Origin: Setomelanomma holmii
Taxonomy: Eukaryota; Ascomycota; Dothideomycetes; Pleosporales; Phaeosphaeriaceae
NCBI GenBank assembly: GCA_010015745.1
Contig: ML978171.1
Coordinates: forward strand, 310,001 to 374,000
Length of the DNA: 64,000 nt
Reading direction: 5' to 3'
Position numbers and translations under genes: made by a program. The first letter of the stretch is position 1. Every line of letters starts with the position of its first letter. Below, piece by piece: positions 23,967 to 33,920 of the stretch. The notes below the pieces were generated by a model. It saw only the letters and a list, made by a program, of their open reading frames with translations, was not told the origin of the DNA and did no database searches.

Positions 23967-25184
23967 ATGAAGTCACCACGAGCTCTCGTCGCCCTACTAA
24001 GCGTCCATGCAATGTGCGCGCACACATCTCCACCAAATCAGCAATGCGCCCACGCCCAACAACACGTCCTATCTGATCACACACCCCTCTGCCACGATGC
24101 AACCCCAGACACACAATCCAGCGCCTTCACACATCCAACATGGTCCCATCGCCCCTTCTGCATCTCCAACAAACCAAACATACAATACTGCACCTACACG
24201 ACTTCAACCTCCCGCACTAACCACGGCCTAAGCATCATCTCCACACCCACTGCCGCAGACGCAATTTCCTCCGCCTTCCCGCATGCAGCATCCGCCCGGC
24301 ACGTTCCCGCCAAACGCCTTGATGTACGCCTCATCCCTGGCAAAGGCTATGGGCTCGTTGCTACCCAACCGATTCCCCGCGGCGCGACTATCTTACTCGA
24401 CTCACCGCGCATCATTGCTGCGGCGCGATTCCCCACGCACGTGCAGCGTGCTGAAGGCGCGGAGCTATTTGCGCAGGCTTTGAAACGATTACCCGCCGCC
24501 GATCGGGAACTGGTGTTTGCACTGGACAAGAGTCTTGGAGGCACGGAGATTGAAGATATCATGAAGACGAATGCGTTTGCGTGTCAATTAGACGACGGCG
24601 GTGTGGAAGATGCGTATATGTGTCTCTTCCCCTCCGTTGCGCGGATCAATCATGCGTGTCGACCGAACGCGCATGCGCGGTTTATTCCAAGGAGTTTGGT
24701 GATGGAAGTCAAAGCTCTCAGAAATATCGAGGCGGGTGAGGAGATTGGGATTAGCTATGGACGTGTGGATCTGAAGTACGCTGAAAGAAAGAAGTTGTAT
24801 GAAGAAGGATGGAATTTTACATGTACGTGTGATATGTGTATGGCGCAGGAGTATGTTAGAAAGGGAAGTGATCAAAGGAGAGCGAGATTTGCAAAGTTGA
24901 GGAAGAAACTGGAGGGGTTGACGGCCGAGACTTATGATGCGCAGCAGATTGTTGTGTGGGAGAAGGAGGTCATGGAACTTAGTGCGAAGGAAGGGCTGGA
25001 TGTGTTGCTCGCTGAGGACTATGAGAGGCTGGCATACGTGTATGCGGGGCATGGTATGGTGAATGATGCTAGGATGTGGGCGGAGAAAGCGAGAGGAAGT
25101 CTGTGGGAGTGGACCGCTGTGGATGGAGGACCGAATAATGAGATGGTGAGGGTTGAAGAACTCTTGAGAGAGCTGAAGGGATGA
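23967..25184 (+). CDS. SET-domain protein with an N-terminal signal-like sequence
   Basis: A single exon of 405 codons. The first 20 residues (MKSPRALVALLSVHAMCAHT) have the charge and hydrophobic pattern of a secretion signal, followed by a Cys/His/Thr/Pro-rich stretch. The SET domain spans about residues 115-290: LIPGKGYGLVATQPIPRGAT at the start, SVARINHACRPNAHARFIP in the middle (NH.C motif), EEIGISYGR at the end, and a post-SET CTCDMC cluster. A helical C-terminal region of about 110 residues follows. SET proteins are usually lysine methyltransferases, and this layout resembles the SMYD-like fungal group. A secreted or ER-targeted SET protein would be unusual. Alternatively, translation starts at an internal ATG and the protein is cytosolic; the first ATG is used here because the whole frame is open. 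Confidence 0.85.
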   Translation: MKSPRALVALLSVHAMCAHTSPPNQQCAHAQQHVLSDHTPLCHDATPDTQSSAFTHPTWSHRPFCISNKPNIQYCTYTTSTSRTNHGLSIISTPTAADAISSAFPHAASARHVPAKRLDVRLIPGKGYGLVATQPIPRGATILLDSPRIIAAARFPTHVQRAEGAELFAQALKRLPAADRELVFALDKSLGGTEIEDIMKTNAFACQLDDGGVEDAYMCLFPSVARINHACRPNAHARFIPRSLVMEVKALRNIEAGEEIGISYGRVDLKYAERKKLYEEGWNFTCTCDMCMAQEYVRKGSDQRRARFAKLRKKLEGLTAETYDAQQIVVWEKEVMELSAKEGLDVLLAEDYERLAYVYAGHGMVNDARMWAEKARGSLWEWTAVDGGPNNEMVRVEELLRELKG

Positions 25185-26962
25185 TGCTGCCTTGAGACAG
25201 GCAAGTGCCGGAAGCCTGAGCAGTCTGACAGAAGCATGCAAAGGTGTCAATGCTAGAATATGCGAATCGTTAGACTGTTTGTAAATCTTCCGACGCGCAG
25301 CTTGATGAACAGCCATGGTATGCGGAGCAACTGCCGACAGTAAATTCTGCAACTTTCGGAGTGTTTTCTTTGAGGTTAACGAAAGGTAGTGTGGACGGAA
25401 ATGGCAATGTCGGAAGCAATAATTCGTCGGGCCTGGTTGGATGTCTCGTGAGGTTGCGCCGCTGTGAGTCACCTTGGGTTACATCTTGGAGACAGCCAAT
25501 GTTGATGTATTGGCGAGGGAATATAGTCTATGAACGGACGAGGGGATTGTGGAGCATATCTTGAGCAGTCAAGAAAGTTTGAAACCGGTGCGGACATCTG
25601 AGCAAACGTTAGAGGGGACGTGATAAAATTCGACCGCGAGCTTCTGATTGGTAGATAGCCAAGAAACTTTTGGCATGAAGATAGCATAATGCTCGTGTTC
25701 GTCCCAGCGTTGATAGAATTAGCCGAACGTCCAATAGCCGGACATGTGAAGTCTCGTCCGAGTTGAGGGATTTGCACTCCGCCAGCATCGTCATCGGCGT
25801 TTGAGGGCTCATTCGGTTGCTACAAGTACGCCAGGCTGCATTCTGCACTGTGGTGCGCAGTGACAACGCCCTGATCTAGCCCTATCAACAGAGACCGTCG
25901 GGCGGGCCGACCGGGGGAGATCGCGATGTCAGGGCTCGCCTGCTCAGATCTGCGCAGGGTCGATGCGTATAGTAACTTCGTGACGGCATTCGCAGCGCGT
26001 GGTCGATAAGGTTTCTTATCCCCCTTATTTGCATTATAGGGGTGAGGTCCTCAAGATCGCTGGAGAGTATAGGAAGGTGGCCATGTATAACCGAGGTAGG
26101 TCTCGCCTTTCTGTCAGCGACAAAGCGGTGATAAGATTCGTCTGTCTTAGTACTTTCTGCAGCGATGACATGTCAACCGCTCGAAGTAGCCGTGAAGGTC
26201 GAGACACCAGGTACAACCGCTTCGGGACGGTAGAAGTGGCTTGCGCACGGGCCAGATTCCCAGCTTTGTCACCAATGAGACGTGCTGCCCGACCTCCACC
26301 ATCCGAACCTCAAACTCTCCTCTACGCTTGGCGCCTCCTCCCCTTAGTTCTCCGTAGTACAACGTTTTCATTTGCTAGACGTTCATCAATCTCTGCCTGG
26401 CTTCCTTATGCGGCTAAAAGCCACAGAAAAGCACAATCAAGCAGATCTCGCCAACAGCAAAGCGCAAGACGCGTCCGCAACCTCAAGCGCTCGCGTTTAT
26501 GTCCGGAGCGCGCAGCCCCCATCTAATTCTTTCGCGGTCTCTCAATTGAGGCGTCGCTCGGATCGCCGCGCCTCCGATCCAGTCTCGTGCAACAGTCGAG
26601 GCTGCATCTCTGCGTCAAAGCAGCGACTAGCTTGCGTTACCGGGTACTCCTAGTGACTTGCATACTGGGATCCCCGGTTTGATAACCTTGTTTCATCTGG
26701 AGACGAGCGAGCCCTGTCGAGACCTGCCTGCCAGCTGAAGTAGGTTGTACAGGGCAGGTCAACGCATAACATTGCAAATGGAGATGCCAGACTAATTATG
26801 GTGAGCTTAGGTGGAGTTGATAATGAGACTGGTTCGCTCCAGTATGTCACTAAGCGCTGAGTGTATAATCGTCCAGTCTTCCCTTCCGCTTGACACATGT
26901 CACTGCTAGTCGTTCCTTACTCGAGTCACTCTTTCAAAATCGTCTGATTACTTCTTTCTAAT
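25185..26962. other. 1.8-kb gene-poor interval
   Basis: No recognisable gene. An open frame at 25999-26526 (+) shows no family signature and a biased Arg/Ser composition. I see no transposon ends. Confidence 0.5.
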
Positions 26963-27831
26963 ATGCGTTCACACATCACACTCCTACATATTCTCGCCGC
27001 CTTCGTTGGTGTTGCGATCAGTCAACAATGCTATGGCCTCGATGGCACAGCACTCGACAATACATATGCGCCATGCAATCCGAACGCGAAGCATAGCGGC
27101 TGTTGCGCCACCAAACGGTCGTCAGGCGTGGATCTCTGCTTGGACAACGGCCTCTGCATGTCAACACGCGACGAGCTCATGGGAATGATCTGGCAAAGCG
27201 GATGTACAGATGCTATGGGGAAAGATGTAGCATGCCCAAGAATGTGTCCTGGTGGTATGTCTATCTGTCTCATGCCCGGCATGTAGACCAAATCTAACAG
27301 CGCGCAGTCAACAACGACTTCGGTGGTCTCGAGCCAGTACAAGCGTGGAATGTCCAACAATGCGACTACGGGAAATACTGCTGCCGAGCAATCAATGATC
27401 GACAGAGTTGCTGCAACAACGCCACCGCACCCAAAGTCATCACATCCACTGTCGGCGCATTCCAGCTTCAACTAGCAACTGCAACCCAAGCTTCAATAAG
27501 TCCAACTCAAGCAGTCGCCACTGCAATATCCACTGGCTCACCGTTCGACGCGACAGGTTCTACCGGCTCAAAAGACTGTAAGAAAGAAAGGCATCAGACA
27601 GCGGTGGTTGGCGGCACCATTGGTGGACTGTTTGGTGCAGTCATTGTCGGTCTCATGGGCGCGCTATACTGGACGTACAAGCAAGAAAAGAGGCAGAAGA
27701 AGCTCAAGGAACATTACGAGGAACAATTTTCCCAGACTGCAGCGTATCGAAGAACGATTGCGTCCAGCGCTATCTCGCTCATCCACAGCGAAGCACAGGA
27801 TAATGCAAAACGCAAGTCTAGCGACGTGTAG
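26963..27831 (+). CDS. Secreted-type Cys-rich single-pass membrane protein, function unknown
   Basis: Two exons (26963-27254, 27308-27831) and a 53-bp intron (GTATGT...GCGCAG) give 271 residues. A signal peptide (MRSHITLLHILAAFVGVAIS) precedes a Cys-rich ectodomain: QQCYGLDGTALDNTYAPCNP, a CCATKRSSGVDLCLDNGLC block, GCTDAMGKDVACPRMCPG, then QCDYGKYCCR and SCCNN. A Ser/Thr/Ala-rich stalk leads to one transmembrane helix (VVGGTIGGLFGAVIVGLMGA) and a basic, coiled-coil-like cytosolic tail (KQEKRQKKLKEHYEEQFSQT). The layout resembles fungal sensor or adhesin proteins such as WSC-type proteins, but the Cys pattern is not the WSC domain as I know it. A similar architecture is familiar in Dothideomycete predicted proteomes. 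Function unassigned. Confidence 0.85.
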
Positions 27832-28155
27832 TAATGTACCGACGATGCTTTGTCACGACCTCATTTCTTGCGATATTTTACTGTCTTCATGAACGTTTCT
27901 TGTATGGTCTTGGCCTTGGGACTCGGTTTACTTTTGTGCGAATACCCTATCAGCGATGTCATCGCACGCGAGCCACATCAGCCGCATCACTTGTATCTCT
28001 TTAGCAATACCTCTTACTTGCTTTCACAATATTGGTAATGTCATCAATCTATAGATACGCATGCGTTTACACCTGGAGTGAGCGACGTTACTACCCACAA
28101 CGACCACACGCGTCGCAATGCGCAGGCATCTTTTGGCAAAGGACATAGTTAGCGA

Positions 28156-28207
28156 CACATGGTCTCGAACCGACGCGCCTTGAAAGCGCAAGGTCACCCA
28201 CCATGTG
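28156..28207 (-). repeat. tRNA-like inverted repeat (not a complete tRNA)
   Basis: Perfect 8-bp arms cacatggt (28156-28163) and accatgtg (28200-28207) enclose 36 nt. Read on the minus strand, the loop contains the hairpin CCTTG-cgcttt-CAAGG and the sequence GGTTCGAGACC, close to the Pol III B-box GGTTCGANTCC. The element is about 52 nt long and lacks a D arm, so it is not a normal tRNA. It may be a relic. Confidence 0.45.
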
Positions 28208-29034
28208 AGAATGAGAAGAAAGTTAATGCAAGTCCCAAAAAAGGTTGGAAGAAAGAAAGAAATCGATGGCGAACGAATGTATGAGATGTAGCTACTTTCC
28301 TAGCAAGACTTCTGAACAAAATCTCTTACATACGCGCTAAAACTTCATCTGGCCATCACATCTCGCATGTCCAAGCCAGTAAAAATACGTCCGAGACCCA
28401 CCAGGACTGTGCAAACACCGGCCAGTCTGCACTTTTCTTCCGGCGGACCACATGCATGTACCCGCGCTTTTGCTTTTCGACAAACAGCAAACTTCTCAGG
28501 AAGGGCTTGCCCGGTGAAATCGTGCTTCAAGATTAAGAGTGCATATCGATTGAGCATTCCATGACTTGAACGTGCCCTCGAGGCGCAATTGCTCTAACAG
28601 CCAAAGGCAGTCCAGCGACGGTAGATGAACATGGGATGGGCCCAAACGACGCATGAAAACAGCTTTGACCTGTATGCATACTATGTATAGCTCTGATTTC
28701 TCGACAGCGTTGCTTACTAGGTCGCTGTTAGATCACTGCGAGTTTGTTTCCAGCGAGACGGAACGGCATGTGTTTGTCATTTCGATATTTGCACACATCG
28801 AGACCAACAAGCCAGACTCCATTGTCGAAATTGTAAGTTGAAAACAGCATTTAGCATGACGCCCAGGGGATTTGGTTTCAGTCGATAAGAGCCCATCTCG
28901 GATACGAATCAGCTAAGCAACCTGGATACGAGCTTGGCTAGTCGATCCTCACATCCTGCTGCCTGATCCCACCACATCAAAAATGAATGAGTTCAGCGAT
29001 CGAAACTCGATTCGAACACACGCCCCAAGATGAA

Positions 29035-29160
29035 GCAAAAGCAAAAGCAAAAACAAAAGCAAAAGCAAAAGCAAAAGCAAAAGCAAAAGCAAAAGCAAAA
29101 GCAAAAGCAAAAGCAAAAGCAAAAGCAAAAGCAAAAGCAAAAGCAAAAGCAAAAGCAAAA
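29035..29160 (+). repeat. Hexanucleotide microsatellite (GCAAAA) x 21
   Basis: Twenty-one consecutive 6-bp units, with one interruption (acaaaa at 29053-29058). The period is a multiple of three, so frames through it stay open and encode Lys-Ala or Lys-Gln repeats on the plus strand and Phe-Ala or Leu repeats on the minus strand. I found no splice-supported gene using them. Confidence 0.97.
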
Positions 29161-29694
29161 GGAAAGTATTCACCCGCCGAAACAGATAGATGAGCAACTC
29201 CAACGCCCAACCTTGAAGGAAGGGTATTAGTCGTTGTGTTTCCCGAAGGAAGACCAATGTCTTGATTTGTGGTTTGTAGCTACTTTCCTGAATATTCAGC
29301 TGGAACAAATGGTGTATGTAGTCATGAACTTGCTTGTGCCAACATGAAGATGTTCTATGAGTTCATTCGAAGGAAGCCCAATTGGATGTGGTGGAGTTGA
29401 GACCAAGGGTGTAATGCTGCTGCCTGGAGGTTCGTGGGATTACGGGTGATTGACTGACGGCGCTCGTGCTTGGATCTGACACGATCAACATGGTACTGTA
29501 CATACTGTAGGATAGCTTCGAGCAATGATGGTATCCACTATCGCTCCGGCTGCTAGAATTTGTTAAATCCCGCGTTCGTAGCTTTGAGCCGCTGTGTCTC
29601 GATGAAAACCTCAACAACCGCTCTCGCGCATGGAAGACCGTACACCGGATCCACATGGATAAAGATAATGAACAATACGATATGTAATGAATGA

Positions 29695-29996
29695 TCATTT
29701 CTCCGCCCAGCCCTACACACATCAGTCCACATCCACAATTCCAACATTCTCGTTTATCATACCTTTTCCTTCAGCTTTTCGAAATACGCCTTATCACGAT
29801 TTCCCCTGTCGACACTCCCATCCTTGGAATTCGGCGTCGAAAGGATGCTTCCTGGCTTCTTCTGAAATTGCGACGGCGGAACCTTCGATGCGTCCCATGT
29901 ATCACTCATGCGGCGTTGACCAGAAGTCGAAGATGCTGATGCGCGTCTGCTGCCAGTGTTGCTGGTGGGGCTTGTGGTTGTGAGGGTAGTCGCCAT
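29695..29996 (-). CDS. Conserved fungal small protein (83 aa), function unknown
   Basis: Two exons: 29763-29996 and a terminal 18-nt exon at 29695-29712, split by a 50-bp intron (GTATGA...TGTGTAG). The joined protein has 83 residues. Its N-terminal half is Ser/Thr-rich (MATTLTTTSPTSNTGSRRAS), followed by SDTWDASKVPPSQFQKKPGS and STPNSKDGSVDRGNRDKAYF, ending EKLKEKGWAEK. The tail RDKAYFEKLKEKGW is a pattern I recognise in short uncharacterised ascomycete proteins. It is what identifies the tiny last exon: without splicing the protein would stop one codon after EKLKEK. The composition suggests an intrinsically disordered, phosphorylated protein. No function is known to me. Confidence 0.8.
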
Positions 29997-31358
29997 GTTA
30001 CTGGAGTGTAGTTATGCCTGCCGCCAGTCTTGTGTATGGTCGTCGGAAGTATTGTTCGGCCTCAATCCATGCAAACGATGCTCAAAGGAACGTCGTGTGC
30101 TCAAGGCTCAAGGCACATTTAGCGCCCGCACCCATCCTTACCCAAACGCCAAGTCACCTGTCTCAAAGCGCGTGTCGTCAAGTCTGGGCGTATCACCATG
30201 CTAGATGATCACTGCCACACAACCTGCACGCCGAGTCAACACATCGGACCTCCGAGGAGGCGCGTGAGCCCAGCGCTGTGGCTAGGTGCCGTTCTCAACC
30301 TTGATTTACCGAGCGCGGAGACACGTTGAGACGCTCTGTTCGACGAAGGCGGCATAGCATTACGTCAGGTGGTATATTGTGCACAAGGTGAGGGGTTGAG
30401 ATGTAAGCGCTGGCTGGCTGGGTAGATTTGGTCGTCTCCAAGAAGTCGGGAGCTCAGCTGCGGCCAAGATCCGAGTGCTCCAGTCTCGGCTTTGGTCTTA
30501 ATTATGGACATTGTTGTGTGTACCAAGGCTGTGTAACGCGTGCGCGATAAGTGGGTTTGCGGGGTGAGTGAAGGATGAGCGCCGATCTTCCGTGGAAGCT
30601 TCAATGTGTCTTGCGGTACATTTGATCCACAATCATTTCATGGGTGTACATTAATCCGCGAGACTTCGTGACAAGCCCATCTCCGTTGATCTTAGAGGAA
30701 CAACAACGACGATAATGTTGGAACCCGTCAATTTGCACAGCCGAGCGCGGGATTTCTTGTGTTGCGAAAGCGGAAGTGCGCATCGTATGCAAGCTATGAG
30801 GCGCAGTGCTTGCAGCTGGAAGCTTGGTCGTCACTGTAGTCCGTAGCGTTTCGAGCATGGCTCGATCGACTGCAGCTGATGCAGGTAATAAGTCCTGCGT
30901 TTCAGCTAAAGCTATTGTGAGGTGAGATCGGCTCTTCGGCATTGGCGACTGGAAAGAGAGGTTCCGCACCAAGCCAGAACTTCGAGGTGTGAAAGAAGTA
31001 AAGAGGTTCTTTTGACTGAGCTTTATGAGTATATGACATGATGAAGTAGAGAATTTGCAGATTCGGTGAGCAACCTCACCTCCATTCATTTTGACAAAGG
31101 AAATCCACCACAAGATTGGCAAGGCGCGTATAGCGCATCACTTTGTGCCAACCGAAGAACGCCGCATATGCAGATAAATATTCAGGTCTCCCTTGGGAAA
31201 GTCCCAAGTGCGTGTCGAATCCATATGAAGCGGAAGAATGGCCGCACAGTGCCAACAGGAAGTTCACACAAGCAAGAAATGTCCGGAAAAGGCGAAACCA
31301 ATGAAACGCCCTGAAAATGCAGATCCAAATGCCATCCCTCCAGGTTGCCGTTCGTGGA
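29997..31358. other. 1.4-kb interval without a supported gene
   Basis: Upstream of the small protein and downstream of SYF1. Overlapping short open frames only; the longest (30601-31122, minus) shows no recognisable feature. Confidence 0.5.
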
Positions 31359-33920
31359 TCATAAGTCATCGTCGAGTTCGATTGCGTCGGGGTTGATGGT
31401 AGGTTGTTCTTTAGGCTTGATATTGCCGCCCAGTGGACCTGTGCTGGCAGCGACAAAGCCAGCAGGGGCACGAGCCTCGCGTTCAAGAGCCGCCATTGCG
31501 TCTTCGCCATTTGCATCGTCGTCGGCATGGTCGCCATTGCCGTTCTGGAGACCTCGGGCGACGGCCTGGGAAGCGATGAAGTTGACGTCGGTGCTGGAAT
31601 ATGTTAGCGTTGGCTGTTTGTGTATAGCTGAAATTAGATGCACAAACTTGTATTGAGCTTGAACACTCCGTTTGATCCGAAGCATTTCTTTGTAGGTATC
31701 TTCGTTACCATGTTGGACTTCGAAAGACTCCCACTTCTTCCAGAATTCTGGGCTTGTCCGTGGATCGCAGAACTGGCTGGCATGGCCATAGATTGCTCGG
31801 GCTCGATCGATCTCTCCAAGGCGTCGCTCCATCTCGGCGAACTTGAGACACATCTCTTTGGCCTCGCCATCCGGCAGTGCACCGATAGCGCGCTCGTAGA
31901 TGGGTCGTGTTGATGTGAGACCAAAGTTCGAAGCAGACTTGGTAATATAGAAGTTGAACATCTCCAATCGGTCTTCGTCGGCGACCGCACGCGTTGCGCG
32001 CTCATATATCCTCATGGCATGACGGGCCAAGCCCCGGTCTTCTTCCAGTGCTCCATACATAAGATATAGAACCTTGGCAAACTTTGGCGGACAGTCTTCT
32101 ACGGCCTGTTCGAACAGATCTCGCAACCGCTCCATCCCAATCTTTCGGTCCACGGCTTTTGTTAGATATAAATTCCAGATCTCGAAAGCAACGGGATAGC
32201 TGAAGAGGTCGAGACCTCGCTCGTAGGCCTTAAAGCAGTCTTCGAAGTATTTATTCTCTTCCAATAAGTTGGCATAGTTGACGACGGTCTGGGGCGTGGC
32301 AATTCGAAGCTCGAAAATCCTCTCGTACACCTTCTTTGTCTCTTCTAGCGTGCTAACACTCTCTACGAGGTCAACATAGAAGCTCCACAGTTTCCAGCTC
32401 TTATGTACGCGCTGTTGAGGTGACAGGGAGTCGTCGAAATAGTCAACGTTCGATCGCTTGGGCGCCTGAGTGGCTTTCGCCATGATGTCGACAGCTTTGT
32501 CGAAGTTCTCGTTGCGTAGTTCCATCTCGGCAAACTCGCACCACATCTCCGCCAGCTCAGCAACTGACTTGAACGGGACCTTGACAGCCTTCTCCATGAT
32601 GACGCGCGCGTTCTGCAAACTGCCGCCGGCCTCGTAGAATTTCGCGTAGTTAGTCCAGAGTTCGTGAAACTTGCCGACGGCTTTCTTGGGGTTGATGGCG
32701 GCGATAGCGTCAGTATAGGTCTGGACCACCTCTTTCTTGTTGTCTCCCCAGAGTGCGATTCGCTTTTGCCATTCGACGACGTTGTGCGGGTTTTGCCGTA
32801 ACATCACATCGTTGAGCAAGAATGGTCTTCTTTGCATGAGTGACTCGAAGCGCACCATCTGGATGTCAAGGTCTGCATCAGACGCTTCATCAAGCTTGGC
32901 CTTCTCCGAGCGAGCAGCAGCTTCGTTGAGCTTGATACCGATCATGGCCTCTTCAGCTTCGACATAGGTATCGAAGACAACCGAGAAGTCGCGCACAGTC
33001 ATGACGGTGGTGATAGCTTCTTCGAAAACGTCGCGTGCCTTCTCATATTCACCCTTGTGCATCCAGTATCGCGCGAGCCCAACCCAGAGAACGCCTCTTT
33101 GATCAGGAAATAGGGCAATTCCACTTTGCACAATCTTCTCCACATCGATGCCGCTGTCGTCGCTTGTGTCGATCTCTTTCGCGTGATCTATCATCAGATC
33201 GATCATTTCAGTCCAGAACTGGAACGGGCCCTTCGCTTCCTTGCTCTTGAAACGTGGATTGTTGAGGATCTCCATGTACTTTTTGACGGCCTCGGTGTAC
33301 TTGCGCATATCCTTCAGGAGCACGATAAAGTCCTCGGCATCCTCCGGGTGGATCTGCATGTAGCGCCGCCATATCTTGACTGCCGTTTCGCCGGACGCTG
33401 ATGTCGCGAACGGTCGATAGAGAGCCCATATACGGTTGTGCTGAGTGAGCGGAAGTGCGCGCAGCGCTCGGTCAAAGGTGCGGCGGGTGGTGGTAACGAC
33501 CGGCTGTTGCATAAGGAAGTTGAGGTACATTTCCCACATGTGCGGCATTTTGTTCAGCAGCACCAAGGCGCGCTCGAACAGACTGTTGACTTTGGCATAC
33601 TGCGGCATGAATCGCGCGGGATTCTTCTTGGCGAGGTGCTTCGTCCGGAGCTCGAGGTAGAGCTTCCACAACTTGTACGAGCGCGGGAGGACGGTGACAG
33701 CGCGCTCGAACACGTAGGCCTGCTCCATGACGCTGCCGCGGGATTTTTTGAAGCGAACGTAGTCCAGCCAGGGCTTCACGCTGCCGGGGTTGCGCTGAAT
33801 GTCCTGCTCGTACGCGACATCCTGCTCGGTGATCAGGTGGAGGTCGCTGGCGCGCTCCATTTTCCGCTTCGAGGGCCGCGAGAGGCTCGCAGTAACGGTG
33901 CGGAGTAGTTCGCCGGGCAT
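31359..33920 (-). CDS. SYF1: Pre-mRNA-splicing factor SYF1 (HAT-repeat protein)
   Basis: Two exons (31648-33920, 31359-31593) and a 54-bp intron give 835 residues, normal for SYF1 (yeast 859). The start at 33920 reads MPGELLRTV; an alternative start at 33860 (MERASDLHLI) sits nearer the conserved region. From residue 30 the protein is a series of HAT repeats, e.g. EQDIQRNPGSVKPWLDYVRF, VFERAVTVLPRSYKLWKLYL, YKEMLRIKRSVQAQYNTDVN. SYF1/XAB2 scaffolds the Prp19/NTC complex and spans the catalytic spliceosome. The intron (GTTTGT donor, GCTAAC branch) is a multiple of three and has no in-frame stop, so unspliced RNA still encodes a protein with 18 extra residues. The family join QAQYNTDVNFIASQA supports removal. 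The gene diverges from VMA8 across 381 bp. Confidence 0.95.
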   Translation of the reverse strand: MPGELLRTVTASLSRPSKRKMERASDLHLITEQDVAYEQDIQRNPGSVKPWLDYVRFKKSRGSVMEQAYVFERAVTVLPRSYKLWKLYLELRTKHLAKKNPARFMPQYAKVNSLFERALVLLNKMPHMWEMYLNFLMQQPVVTTTRRTFDRALRALPLTQHNRIWALYRPFATSASGETAVKIWRRYMQIHPEDAEDFIVLLKDMRKYTEAVKKYMEILNNPRFKSKEAKGPFQFWTEMIDLMIDHAKEIDTSDDSGIDVEKIVQSGIALFPDQRGVLWVGLARYWMHKGEYEKARDVFEEAITTVMTVRDFSVVFDTYVEAEEAMIGIKLNEAAARSEKAKLDEASDADLDIQMVRFESLMQRRPFLLNDVMLRQNPHNVVEWQKRIALWGDNKKEVVQTYTDAIAAINPKKAVGKFHELWTNYAKFYEAGGSLQNARVIMEKAVKVPFKSVAELAEMWCEFAEMELRNENFDKAVDIMAKATQAPKRSNVDYFDDSLSPQQRVHKSWKLWSFYVDLVESVSTLEETKKVYERIFELRIATPQTVVNYANLLEENKYFEDCFKAYERGLDLFSYPVAFEIWNLYLTKAVDRKIGMERLRDLFEQAVEDCPPKFAKVLYLMYGALEEDRGLARHAMRIYERATRAVADEDRLEMFNFYITKSASNFGLTSTRPIYERAIGALPDGEAKEMCLKFAEMERRLGEIDRARAIYGHASQFCDPRTSPEFWKKWESFEVQHGNEDTYKEMLRIKRSVQAQYKFVHLISAIHKQPTLTYSSTDVNFIASQAVARGLQNGNGDHADDDANGEDAMAALEREARAPAGFVAASTGPLGGNIKPKEQPTINPDAIELDDDL

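Larger units (their letters stand above)
27832..29694. other. 1.9-kb gene-poor interval with a hexanucleotide repeat and a tRNA-like inverted repeat
   Basis: No protein-coding gene is supported. It contains the inverted repeat at 28156-28207 and the (GCAAAA)n array at 29035-29160, both listed separately. Confidence 0.6.

Noticed and set aside
25999..26653. Possible gene on the plus strand in the 1.8-kb gap
   Set aside because: Arg/Ser-rich translation in two overlapping frames, no conserved motif, no intron-supported extension.
28151..28210. Candidate tRNA gene on the minus strand because of GGTTCGAGACC
   Set aside because: The T stem does not pair, there is no D arm or A box, and the span between the arms is only about 52 nt. 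Kept only as a tRNA-like inverted repeat.
28987..29308. Open frames encoding Lys-Ala, Lys-Gln or Phe-Ala/Leu repeats
   Set aside because: They are open only because a 6-bp repeat keeps any frame open; no start context or flanking protein sequence supports a gene.
30601..31122. 173-codon minus-strand open frame
   Set aside because: No family features; composition resembles translated non-coding DNA.
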